Part shown: positions 54,981 through 64,000 of the stretch, in pieces
Layout: the number at the start of each line of letters is the position of its first letter
Numbering within the stretch: position 1 is the stretch's first letter
DNA from: Ditylenchus dipsaci
Lineage: Eukaryota; Nematoda; Chromadorea; Rhabditida; Anguinidae
Reading direction: 5' to 3'
Length of the DNA stretch: 64,000 bases
NCBI GenBank assembly: GCA_004194705.1
Contig: SADC01000909.1
Span: 62,001 to 126,000, forward strand
The notes under the pieces: model-generated
The model's input: only the letters and a program-made list of their open reading frames with translations
The model's database searches: none
Told to the model about the DNA's origin: nothing
Program-made: the position numbers and the translations under genes

Positions 54981-56258
54981 TTAGCGACGTAATGAATTAT
55001 GAATTGCTGCCATCCAACAGAAACAAGGAGCTCCTAAAAGATCTAGTTGGCCAGCTCTATTGGAAAAAAGACGTGCGAGGGACAAAACCTATTGGCGCTG
55101 TGTTTTTTATAAAGCTGGAGCTGACGGAGAAAAGGAATCAAAGTGCCCAGGTATCGCTCTCGTTAAGTATTTTAAAATAAATTTTGTCAATTAGGAAGAG
55201 CTGAGACTGAAAATGAGCAAGCTAGGCTAACTATGGATCACAACCACCTGCCGGATTCTAATCGTGTTGAGCTTAAACGATTGCAAGGTGTCATCCAAAA
55301 AAAGGCCGTGACCAGTAAAAGGCCTCCTCGATCTATCATCGCAAGAGGAATCAAACGAGTCACATCACCAGCAAAGCCACTTATTCGCCGTTCACTTCTA
55401 GCCCGTGCTATTCGTCGAAGACGCCATGTTGCTAATTTTGAACCGCCTAACCCGAAAACTCTTCATGACCTCAGGGTAATTGTTTTTAGAATCATCATTT
55501 TTATAAATATTTTTTCTAATAGATTCCTGATGAATACAAGCTCTGCAGTGAAGAAGTCTTCTTGAAATTTGATGGGTGGAATAGCGAAGAAAGAGTGCTA
55601 ATCTTCTCGACTAATCGCTGCCTGGACTTGCTGGTTGACATCAACAAATGGGGTTGCGACGGAACTTTTGATGTGGTGCCTCTTCTTTTTGATCAACTTT
55701 GGATTCTTTTTGTACGGCTTGCTCACTCGTATGTTCCAGTGGTTTTTCTGCTTGCTTAATCGTCGGTTGCAATCGTCTTATGAGTTCGTCCTCAAACGCC
55801 TGCTGGAATTGCGACCAAAATTATCTCCGAAGAGCGTAGCTGTGGACTTTGAAAAAGCCGAATTCAATGCTTTCCAGGTACATTTCGTTTTATTATTAGT
55901 CACCCCTTCATTCACCCATTAGTTATTTAAGAGCGTTTTTCCAAAGATTGTAATTCGCGCATGTTTCTTTCATCTTCAAAAGTCAATTGTCAGAAATGTG
56001 GCTGAGAAGGGGAACAAATCGCTTTACGACTCCAATTCTGAATTTCGGCATCAGGTGAACATGATACCAGCTCTAGCTTTCGTTCCGGTGGATGATGTAG
56101 GAGAGGTTTTCGAATCACTGAGGTATATTCTTTCTATATTTTTCAAAACTTCCCTTTTTATTTGTTACAGGACAGCTTCTGAAGAGTCAATTTTTGCTAG
56201 TGAGATGGAATCTCTGCTGGATTATTTCGAAGACAGTTACGTTGGCCGTCTGTTGAGG
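54981..56258 (+). pseudogene. MULE-A gene, FLYWCH and first part of transposase
   Basis: Exons about 54981-55152, 55194-55477, 55524-55877 and about 55930-56258 encode in order: a FLYWCH zinc finger (LVGQLYWKK, KTYWRC, CPG, DHNH); a basic linker; and the MULE domain with the first catalytic Asp in WGCDGTFDVV, the second in AVDFEKAEFNAF, and RACFFHLQKSIVRNV. FLYWCH is a DNA-binding finger known next to MULE transposases. Two single-base frame shifts are apparent: one within FLYWCH (between QLYWKK and KTYWRC, about 55070), one between LLA and NRRLQ at about 55758. MULE-B then interrupts the frame at YVGR. This copy should not make active transposase. Confidence 0.8.
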
Positions 56259-56267
56259 AACGAGGGT

Positions 56268-56428
56268 CAACTGCCGACCATTCCAACTGCCGACCCCCAA
56301 CTGCCGACCATCCCAACTGCCGACCCCAACTGCCGACCATCCCAACTGCCGACCCCAACTGCCGACCATCCCAACTGCCGACCCCCAACTGCCGACCATC
56401 CCAACTGCCGACCACCAACTGCCGACCA
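56268..56428. repeat. Left terminal array of MULE-B
   Basis: About 11 units of CCCAACTGCCGACC of 13-15 bp, alternating CAT and CCC spacers. Confidence 0.95.
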
Positions 56429-56690
56429 ATTTTTCAATTTTATCCCAGTTGTAAAATTTATGGAAAAAAGTCAAGTAAAAGAGTATCGATGAAAGGCTTA
56501 TTAAAATATGAAAAAGTACTCTAACTGTGAAAGTCTTCGAAGAGAAAAAAGACATTTGTACTATTTCAAAGATTTCTATGCATTTTAGCCTCTACGTATA
56601 ATTCAAAAAATATATAATGGCTTTGAAGGTTTATTTATTCATTCGTAACACAAAAAGGGGGAGCCAACAATATTCAAATCAACAATGGTT

Positions 56691-58719
56691 TCAATAAAGG
56701 TTAATGTGCGCTGGATTCTCCAGGTTCTGTACGGCGTTCGCTTCTTCCATTTCTTGTTCAACCAATGGCTCATCTTCTTCAGCTTCACTTTCTACCACGG
56801 CGTCCACATTGATGTAGCCCATCAGGAAACCGATTTGCAGCAATAAGGCAGCAAGTTTTTCGTCGAAATCCCCATCATCCACTTGATTGTTGAGAACCAC
56901 CTCGAATGCCTGTTGAGCTGCAAGAATCCTGGACGAAAGAGCAGCCGAGTCTTGGGATTGCTGACGAGGAGGCTGGCGTCCATGAGCGACATCACTCGCA
57001 TTTTCTTCTTCTGCATGATGCAACTAAACAGTGCATGGAATTTCTCCCCACACATCCGAAAAACTGACCTCCTTGAAGCGAGCGATCCACTCTCCAAGCA
57101 AGCAATTCGTTCTGAAGTGGTGTCGCAACTTCCCATGGTATGACTCTGCCGTGTTTGTGGTCCTCTGACCTTGCATTCCAAACAGAGAGAGAAAAGGTCC
57201 GAGCGATATCCAAGTGTCCCTGGAAACATGGAAGTTAAACATGAGAGTATGACACGTAAAAGAAAGAATTACCTGTAGTAATCGACCAACTGGTCCAACT
57301 TGTTTGCCGTGTCATGCAGATGTCCGAAAGTGACTTGGATATGAGAGCGGATAAGATTGAGCGAATAGTGCCAGACTTCAGGAGGCGCTAATTGAAGAGC
57401 TCCTATCATTCTGACTACATTTTGCACATCCTCTTGTTCTCGGTACAGCGCAGCTAGCCCTTTGTCTTGCACCTAAACAAGAAATTACAGAAACCCTGCA
57501 ACGTGTTATTTGATACCATTCTGTTAAGAGCTTGTTTGACGTGAAAGCTACACATCTTGGCCTCAACATCAGGAAACTGGCGCTTATACGCCTTCCACAC
57601 AGCAGGTTCGTGATCAAAATGAGCAAACTCCCATTTTAGTGATCCACCTTGCTGGTCCAACTCACTAGCAACTGAATAATACCGAATAAAAAACAAAAGC
57701 CTATCAAAAACCTCAATTTTTCTCCACATCTCCTATATGTCTTCTTGTCTCTGTTTTTTAGCAACACAGTGACCAGCGGAACTGAATGTATTCTCTTCAC
57801 AAACCCGAGAATTCTGTAGACTTGACAAGTGTCTCTTCTGGTTTGAACTTAAAGTTTCCGTCAGCAACAATTTCTTTCGACTTTTGCAGATAGAAGAGCT
57901 GTCGGGGCGAAGAGAAAACGAGCATTTCAGCATCTGAAACCAAATCTTTGCCTGAAAGCTTTCAAAGTCCGAAAGCACTAACCACCAAAGAGAAGCAATC
58001 TTTCACCGTAGCGTGTATGATCTAAGAGAGCCTCGCTCTGTGCATCGGAGAATTGCGTTGTCGTCATTAAGTACATCTGAGAAGTCAGGCACAAAAGGGA
58101 ATTGCTTCTGACGTGCACGAGAGAATGCTTTGGAGACGGCTGTGCGGTTTGCGATCCCATACTGTCGTACTTCCTGTCGGTATTCTGAAAATATTTGATC
58201 GAAATCACACGTAAGCCTCAAAAAAGCTTTACAAACCATCGCTCTTTCCGGCAAACTTCATTAAGATCTTTTTCTCGGTCCTGACAATGGCCGAAGCAGT
58301 GTTTTCCTGAGTGCCGCTGGCCAGTTGCGCTTGCATGCTACGGCGTGCTTTAAGCCCATCCACCTAATTATTTTCATAAAAAGACAAGTGCTAGTAATTG
58401 TAAGGTTTACCTCACTGCGCTTTTTTCCGTAACAAAAATGAGGATGGTTCGGCTCCATTTCAATCCATACACCAGCAATACCGTCAGCTTTCATCGTAGG
58501 CAATGGGTATTCATCCAGAGCTATATCCTGTTCTTTCCACTTCTTTCGCTTAGCGTTGCATTCGGTGCACATGTAGTGGACGATTATAGCACCATCGATC
58601 TTTATTTTAGTTGTGAGAATCGACCATGTATAGCACTTATTAGAATCTCCCCTGAATTCAGTGACTGCCATTTTTTTACTGCCGACGCGCTGGCTATAAG
58701 TAAACTCTAACGCTGCCAT
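56691..58719 (-). CDS. MULE-B transposase
   Basis: Mutator-like transposase on the minus strand with short introns. ATG 58719 follows TTTCCAG directly. The N-terminal zinc-binding part (YMCTECNAKRKKW, EMEPNHPHFCYGK) is FLYWCH/WRKY-GCM-like. Then ANRTAVSKAFSRARQKQF, and the catalytic core with EIVADGNFKFKPEETL (first Asp, about 57860), KWEFAHFDHEPAVWKAYKRQ and MCSFHVKQALNR (57560-57640), and QGQRTTNTAESYHGKLRHHF (57110-57180). The acidic C-terminus ends NPAHINLY. One frame change near 58060 is needed to join FSDVLND to ERLLLFG. Otherwise nearly complete; it has no protease domain. Confidence 0.8.
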
Positions 58720-58852
58720 CTGGAAATAAATACGTCATAAGCACAGGAGCACACAAACATCGGCAAAAGTTTACACACATCGGCCAAAAAAATTTATACA
58801 CATTGGCAAAAAAATATTATGGAAAGACAGCGATTTTCAAAAAAAATTAATT

Positions 58853-59029
58853 GGTCGGCAGTTGGAATGGTCGGCAGTTGGGGGTCGGCAGTTGGGATGG
58901 TCGCAGTTGGGGGTCGGCAGTTGGAATGGTCGGCAGTTGGGGGTCGGCAGTTGGGATGGTCGGCAGTTGGGGGTCGGCAGTTGGGATGGTCGGCAGTTGG
59001 GGGTCGGCAGTTGGAATGGTCGGCAGTTG
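58853..59029. repeat. Right terminal array of MULE-B
   Basis: About 12 units of GGTCGGCAGTTGGRA/GGG, inverted relative to 56268-56428. Three open frames cross it and are pure repeat translation. Confidence 0.95.
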
Positions 59030-59048
59030 TCCTTTTACCCTGTTGAGT

Positions 59049-60486
59049 GGAGGGAAGCGCCGTAATGCGAGGTAAATTTTATTCTGTCTCCTTAAAATCG
59101 AAACTTTTAATTTAGATACATGCCAAAAACGTGGAGCGTTCGTCTATTAATCCAAACTGATGAGCCGACGACAAGTAACGGGATTGAATCCTTTAACGGG
59201 CAGATGATAAGGACTATGGCCGCTTCTCATCCAACTATATGGAAGCTTATAAAAGGACTGCAAACTGAATTCGCGTTGGCTGAACAGCGAGTAGCAGCAT
59301 ACTTTGGAGGGGAGAACACACCAAGACGTGGCATTGCTTATCGACACCTCAACGAGCGTATCAAGAATGTGGTGAAGCGTTATGAAGAATTTCCAAAGAA
59401 GGTGGAATATTTGGTGTCGATTGCCAACAATCTAGGAAGCATGATATCTAGCTTTTCACGCCCTTCTCCAGGTATATGTTATTTCTTGAGCTGTTTTCAT
59501 ACACCTTGTTCAGTCATTGCAAAAGCCAATCAAGCATGCAAGTTCAACAAGAAACAGAGAAAAAACTCTGTGGTTCAGGATATTCAAATAGTGGTCCTTG
59601 ATTCTAATGGTAAAAACTATAGTGCGCGTATGTTTTATTATAACAGGCGTTACAGGCGAAACGGAGGATACGGATACAGAAATACTCGTCCAAAACTTTG
59701 GGATTTCTCTGACTCAAGACGATCTGGAGCGATTACTGCCTGGAAAATGGCTCAATGATGTTGTGATCAATTATTATATGCAACTGATAGTGGAAAGAAG
59801 CCAGCGGGATCTCAATCTACCAAAGGTTTGTTCTGATATTTTTTCTGAAATCACCTATTCAAGATTACGTTCAGGTCTTTGCACTAGACTCTTTGTTCTA
59901 CACGCAATTGGAAGAAAAAGGATCAGAAGCCATTCTCGAACAAAGGGTATGGGATGAGCTTGACCTGTTTTTCTATGATCTCGTGGTTGTGCCTATTTAC
60001 ACGCCAGGTCACTGGTCTCTAATCGTATGTCTTTGACTACACTTTTTAATATTGTTTAATTAATATTGAAATTAGATTATCAAAATGGTGAAGTTCCGGG
60101 TGGTTTACTATGATTCCTTCCATGCAGATGGTAGCAGGTCAATAACCCTAATTAAGTACTAAATGCTATTTTCGCTAATATTTTGCACATTTAATGATTT
60201 CAGAAATTTCCTCAAAGAAAATGCACTACAAAGAGGGTATGAAGCTTTAGATCCGACGAATTGGCTGGCTATGAACAAAAAAGTTAATTTTCAGTTAAGA
60301 TTTTTTTTGAAATTTTTATTCTTGTAGAATATTCCCATGCAAGCTAAGACAAATGGAAATGATTGCGGTGTTTTTGCCTGCCAATATGCTGAATGTGTGA
60401 CTCGAGGAAGAGAGGTCGATTTCAGTCAGGAAGCAATGGATAGCTTGCGAGAAAAGATGAGCCTAGAAATAAGAAGGGAGAATTGA
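59049..60486 (+). CDS. MULE-A gene, transposase end fused to Ulp1 cysteine protease
   Basis: Exons 59049-59080, 59115-59471, 59514-59609, 59647-59825, 59875-60024, 60076-60137, 60204-60282 and 60328-60486 join in phase. The first three finish the MULE domain (KRRNARYMPKTWSV, then TTSNGIESFNGQM with the third acidic residue). From 59700 a C48/Ulp1 protease domain begins: GKWLNDVVINYYMQL, YTPGHWSLI (His), VVYYDSF (Asp), QAKTNGNDCGVF (Gln and Cys). The whole His-Asp-Gln-Cys set is present with no stop or frame break. Ulp1 proteases cut SUMO or related modifiers. The stop at 60484 is followed by AATAAA at 60550. The protease half looks intact although the transposase half upstream is broken. Confidence 0.88.
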
Positions 60487-60489
60487 TGT

Positions 60490-61335
60490 AGATTATCAAC
60501 TAGTTATTTTGTTTGTTATTGTTGTTTGCACTTTCCGTCTCGGTTCACAATAAAGATTACTTCGCTTTATGTGATGCTTACAATGGAGGCCAGAACCCGA
60601 ATTTTGAAGTCTTTATGGACTCCTAGCTCTATGAGTTTTGAAGATTTTTTATATTGTAAAAGAATTTACCAATAATTAAGGTCCGTTTCCGTAAAGTCAT
60701 CTTAAATAGTTGGAAAAAAATAAATAAATAATAGACTACCCACTACGATCCCCAAAAGAAATGGAATGCATACATAGTCAAATGAATGTGACCGGGAATT
60801 TGACCGCTTTAAAAAGCTTCACAATAACCTGGAAAAGTGTTGAAAACCCATGCAAATGTCAGCTTAATCGATGATCCGTTAGAACTGAGGTTGAATTATA
60901 TAAAAAATTAAATGATAGGAGTTTTTCACATGGAAAAAAGATTAAATAAAATTTTCTATTACGAAGAGAGTTGACTGTATTCACCCACATCCAGGTTGAA
61001 TTAAGACCATAGAGGATGGATCTGAACCATTGGTAGTGGATCCCGACTATTGAAAGTGGGTCAGGACCACTAAAAGTCAATCTGAACCATTTAGGGTGGA
61101 CTTGAACCACTGAGGGTGGATCTGGATCATTGAGGATGAATCGGGGATCACCAAGTGGTCTTCAGTATTCCCTTCCCCTCCCATATATATATAGTCTTTA
61201 ATATTTCTTTCTGAATCCAAAAATTTTCAATTTCCGATTCCACAGGTGAATGAGACCAATTCGGGATAATATATGGTAGAAAACAATTCTTTGCTATAGC
61301 CAGGATTCGAACCTGTTCGAACATTTTAAATTGGC
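60490..61335. other. MULE-A 3' non-coding part
   Basis: Holds the poly(A) signal, AT-rich sequence, about seven GGTGGATCTGAACCACTGAG-type repeats (60960-61140) and a CCTTCCCCTCCCATATAT fragment of the G-tract family (61168). Confidence 0.55.
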
Positions 61336-61339
61336 GGCT

Positions 61340-61445
61340 TTGGGGACCAAATGACCGGGGACCAAATGACCAGGGGACCAAATGACCGGGGATCAAATGA
61401 CCGGGATCAAATGACCGGGACCAAATGACGGGGACCAAATGACCT
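61340..61445. repeat. Right terminal array of MULE-A
   Basis: Seven units of GGGGACCAAATGACC, the inverse of the left array, including the two GATCAAATGACC variants in mirrored positions. Confidence 0.95.
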
Positions 61446-61460
61446 AATGCCCAACTAATG

Positions 61461-61700
61461 CCAATGAAATTCGCAAAAAATAACTTCAATAAGTGTTTAC
61501 TCATCGTTGACTTCACCTACTCGTTGGACAAAATGCCACAAAATTACGTAACATTTTTGACTGTTTCAAAAAGAAATTTCTGCTCACAGAATTGCTCTAG
61601 TTATTATAACCTTCTTCGTTGAATTCCTAATCATTCGATTCTACATCTTATTTCCCGTCATATTGCGCTTTCTTTCACTATTGATGAACAGAGATAATTA
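61461..61700. other. Upstream of zinc-finger gene
   Basis: No repeat of note. It begins with the continuation of the direct repeat interrupted by MULE-A. CACTATTGATGAACAG just before the ATG at 61701 is acceptor-like. Confidence 0.4.
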
Positions 61701-63324
61701 ATGTCTGCCAAGCAACAATACTTTCAAGCTTTACAGTGTCCTATTTGTCAAAATATTTTTGTGGAGAGTTTGTGGAGGTAAATTTTCTATTGGTATTTTC
61801 TCACTCTCCCTGTTTGTGTTTTTAGCCTAATATCACATTTGCAAAATTCTCACGCAGAGCAAAATAGCTTTAAGTTGTCGATTGAAAATCTGGAAAGTGT
61901 GAAGAAGTATGTTCCACGAAATTGTGTTTCAATTATTAGGCCTGGTAAATCCTTTCATTTTTAAATTATGTCTTCTCAGCCAACTGAATTTTTTAGCTTT
62001 CACAGAAGAAGGTAAGCCAACAGACTTTCTCAACATGCTTATATCGCACTCAAGTAGTGCATCTTCATGGAATATAGGAAGTACTTCTCAATCAAATTGT
62101 TCTTATTCGGCGAGTTACATGAGGTAATGACTACATGCTTTGAATATTGGTGTGTTTCGAGAAATGGGATCACTTCTAAACGGCGGCGGAGAAAGGGCGG
62201 AGCCCAAACCACAGGGAAAAAAGCAAAACTTGAGTTTTTGATATTTACATCTTCAAAAATGTTTATCTGCGTATCAAGTAACTTCCAAATCCTTTTTTCA
62301 TGACAATAAAAAAGTGAGTGGACTCTTTGAAACGTACTTTAATTTTTAAATTTTCAAAAAAATCTTTTCGTTTGCAGTTATCATCGCCTGTTACGAAAAC
62401 CTGCAAGCAATGTGGAGAAATGGTGCCTCAACAGACGTTTTCTGATCACGTCTGTTCAACTTTGAAAAATACATTTTGCCCCATCGGTATTTCTGACGCC
62501 CCTTCAACGTCTTCTGTCTCAGTTATAGCCAAAGAGGAACATCATAGAGGTGGTTTTTCGAGTACTCATGCTCCAACCAATGTTCGTTTTTTTTGTCTTG
62601 TTGGCTATATTATCCACTTAGTTTTTCAGTTAAATGACTCCACTGAGACAATTGTAAAACCTGTAAACCCTTTTTTAAACACAATGTCATCCATCTTGTC
62701 AGAAATGTCTGGCTCAATTACAAACCCAAGCGGTATAGCCATCATTGACCGACGTAGAAAAAGACTCCAACAAAACTCGGCTGCTGCCATCATCAAGCCC
62801 ATAAGCAAAGTCAATCAGCAGTTGGTTTCCAGCAAGAGGGCCACTACTAGCAAATTATCCACTTTAGTGTGTTCTCAGTGTGGAAAGACTTTCGAAAATA
62901 GATGCAAATTGACGAGACATTTAATTGACCACAAGATGGAACAGAGTCCCTACAGATGTCCTTACCCCATTTGCCTGCAGTCATATGATTCTCGCTTAAA
63001 GTAGATTATCTGAAAAACAAAAATTCAATGTGAAATCTCGCATTAATATTTAGGTTTCGGAACCATTTATTAAGAGTTCACAAACAAATATCTGAAGAAG
63101 AAATAACAATTTTATTGGAAGAGGGGGACAAAGAACTCATCAGATTGAGAGAAAGCAATGGGTGAGATTTATATTTCGGACAACTTTTTTACTTGATATT
63201 TAGAAAGCTAGCTCAAGCACCGGAGATTGAGATGAATTCGCAGTTAGCAGCTTCATCCACCAGTGATGTTGAGTTTAGTGCTGCAACTGAATTGCTCACA
63301 CCTAAACAAGAAGTCGACCTATGA
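61701..63324 (+). CDS. C2H2 zinc-finger protein
   Basis: Probable nuclear DNA- or RNA-binding protein. Exons: 61701-61777, 61826-61906, one or more small exons in 61980-62020, about 62380-62550, about 62630-63000 and two last exons (about 63054-63160 and 63204-63324; stop 63322). Finger 1: LQCPICQNIFVESLW then SLISHLQNSH across the first junction. Then CKQCGEMVPQQTFSDHVC, a C2HC-like knuckle, and two fingers in tandem, VCSQCGKTFENRCKLTRHLIDH and YRCPYPICLQSYDSRLKF with its histidines in RNHLLRVH across a junction. An acidic tail ends TPKQEVDL. I do not recognise the family. The junctions in 61907-62380 are unsure, so the middle may be incomplete. Confidence 0.75.
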
Positions 63325-64000
63325 TGGTAGACAGAATTCAGGAACATAGAGTTGGACAAGATTTTGTTTCTTAGTCAGTGCATGGTTTATAAACACTAAT
63401 TTGAAAAGCAGAGCCTCATATAATTGCAATTTATTTTTTATAATACAGATAAAGCTTTAATTCAAAAGTAGTATTGCTTGTTAATGTTATTGCGAATGCA
63501 AAAATGCTAAAAAAATCGAGGCAAGAACTCTTTATTCTCGCATAGAGTATTCAAGCGATTTTTGGAATTTTTTTCAGCTTAGAAATTTTAGGCGCAAGTC
63601 AGACCAGCGTATGTCAGGGTGCAATCAAAGGTGTGGTCTAAAATATCGGAAATCAATCCTGAAATACCCTCCAAAACAGGGCTTAGTAGCAATCAAAAAC
63701 TTTTTTTAAAAATCGTCACCAGTGTTTTCAAAGCTGAACCGTCATCTTTGACATTTGACTTTAATGTTTAGTCAAGCAATTTTTATCATCTTTCTTTACA
63801 GTATTCGTCAGCGTCCTAAGTTACCCTTACGGAGCCATTGCTTCCGACAAAAGTGATATTTAGACAGAAACTTTATTATAACTCCATCGGTTTAGTTTAG
63901 CATAAGTTTTAACTTCAGACTTTATTTTTCAATAGAAAAGAGGTTTGATTTTTTCGTTATCGCTAACTTTCATTTGTTGATACTGAACAGGTGGATGTAG
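63325..64000. other. Downstream of zinc-finger gene, nothing recognised
   Basis: AT-rich sequence holding the zinc-finger gene's 3' UTR. No further gene, repeat array or RNA was recognised to the end of the window. Confidence 0.45.

Larger units (their letters stand above)
56259..59039 (-). mobile_element. MULE-B: second Mutator-like element nested in MULE-A
   Basis: Flanked by CTGTTGAGG (56250-56258) and CTGTTGAGT (59040-59048), a 9-bp duplication with one mismatch. Ends inverted (GGTAAAAGGACAACTGCC / AACGAGGGTCAACTGCC) lead into arrays of GTCGGCAGTTGGGAT/GTCGGCAGTTGGGG: about ten or more units at each side (56268-56428, 58853-59029). It carries its own transposase on the minus strand. Confidence 0.88.
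54537..61451 (+). mobile_element. MULE-A: Mutator-like element with Ulp1 protease, 6.9 kb
   Basis: Bounded by exact 9-bp copies of CAACTAATG (54528-54536, 61452-61460). Each end is an array of seven GGTCATTTGGTCCCC-type units (54544-54645 and, inverted, 61340-61445), followed inward by AAAGCCGCCA. It encodes one fused protein on the + strand and contains the nested MULE-B (56259-59039). Between the gene end and the right array are an AATAAA (60550) and a GGTGGATCTGAACCACTGA-type tandem repeat (60960-61140). Confidence 0.92.

Noticed and set aside
56690..57250. Plus- and minus-strand frames of 70-135 codons overlapping in 56691-57242
   Set aside because: Only the minus-strand frame with RTTNTAESYHGKL and its continuation fits MULE; the others are shadows of it.
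58819..59075. Repeated VGSWDGRQLG / WSAVGGRQL open frames
   Set aside because: Pure translation of the GTCGGCAGTTGGG array in three frames; the same applies to 56187-56555.
61300..61330. GGATTCGAACC, like a tRNA T-arm/B box
   Set aside because: No matching acceptor stem, D-arm or anticodon arm around it. The GTCGAACCCCC near 12137 was dropped for the same reason.
1..64000. CRISPR-like arrays, riboswitches or bacterial operons
   Set aside because: The tandem arrays have no unique spacers, and the genes have spliceosomal introns; the window is eukaryotic.

Overview
This is an invertebrate animal (metazoan) nuclear window, AT-rich, with short introns (often 45-60 bp) ending in TTTCAG/TTTAG. 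A splice-acceptor-like motif lies at or just upstream of the start codon of most genes, which would fit a lineage with spliced-leader trans-splicing (nematode-like, but the phylum cannot be fixed from sequence alone). No tRNA, rRNA, CRISPR or bacterial feature was seen.

Five host genes are recognisable from their proteins: a GON4-like transcription cofactor (+, 224-13699, 5' end outside the window); GAPVD1/RME-6/Gapex-5, a RasGAP-VPS9 endocytic protein (-, 23858-27655, essentially complete); ARNT/cycle, a bHLH-PAS factor (-, 38864-48814, with apparent frameshifts in its middle exons); RTF2, a replication termination factor (-, 51933-53710, intact); and a C2H2 zinc-finger gene (+, 61701-63324). 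A ribosomal protein P1-like gene (+, 46657-47030) lies inside the largest ARNT intron, between long inverted repeats.

Nearly everything else is DNA transposons and their short non-autonomous derivatives, often nested two or three deep. Many can be delimited exactly by target-site duplications (TSDs). They include MULE-type elements (9-bp TSD), hAT-type (8-bp TSD), Tc1/pogo-type (TA), a TTAA-type element and a piggyBac-like transposase remnant.

The most notable object is a 6.9-kb MULE at 54537-61451. Its terminal inverted repeats are seven-copy arrays of a 15-bp unit. Its gene joins a FLYWCH zinc finger, a MULE transposase and a Ulp1-type (SUMO/ubiquitin-like) cysteine protease whose catalytic residues are all present. 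A second MULE (56259-59039), also with tandem-array ends, has jumped into that reading frame. Other elements in the window share the same design of inverted arrays of a short repeat, so this looks like a recurrent style of transposon end in this genome.
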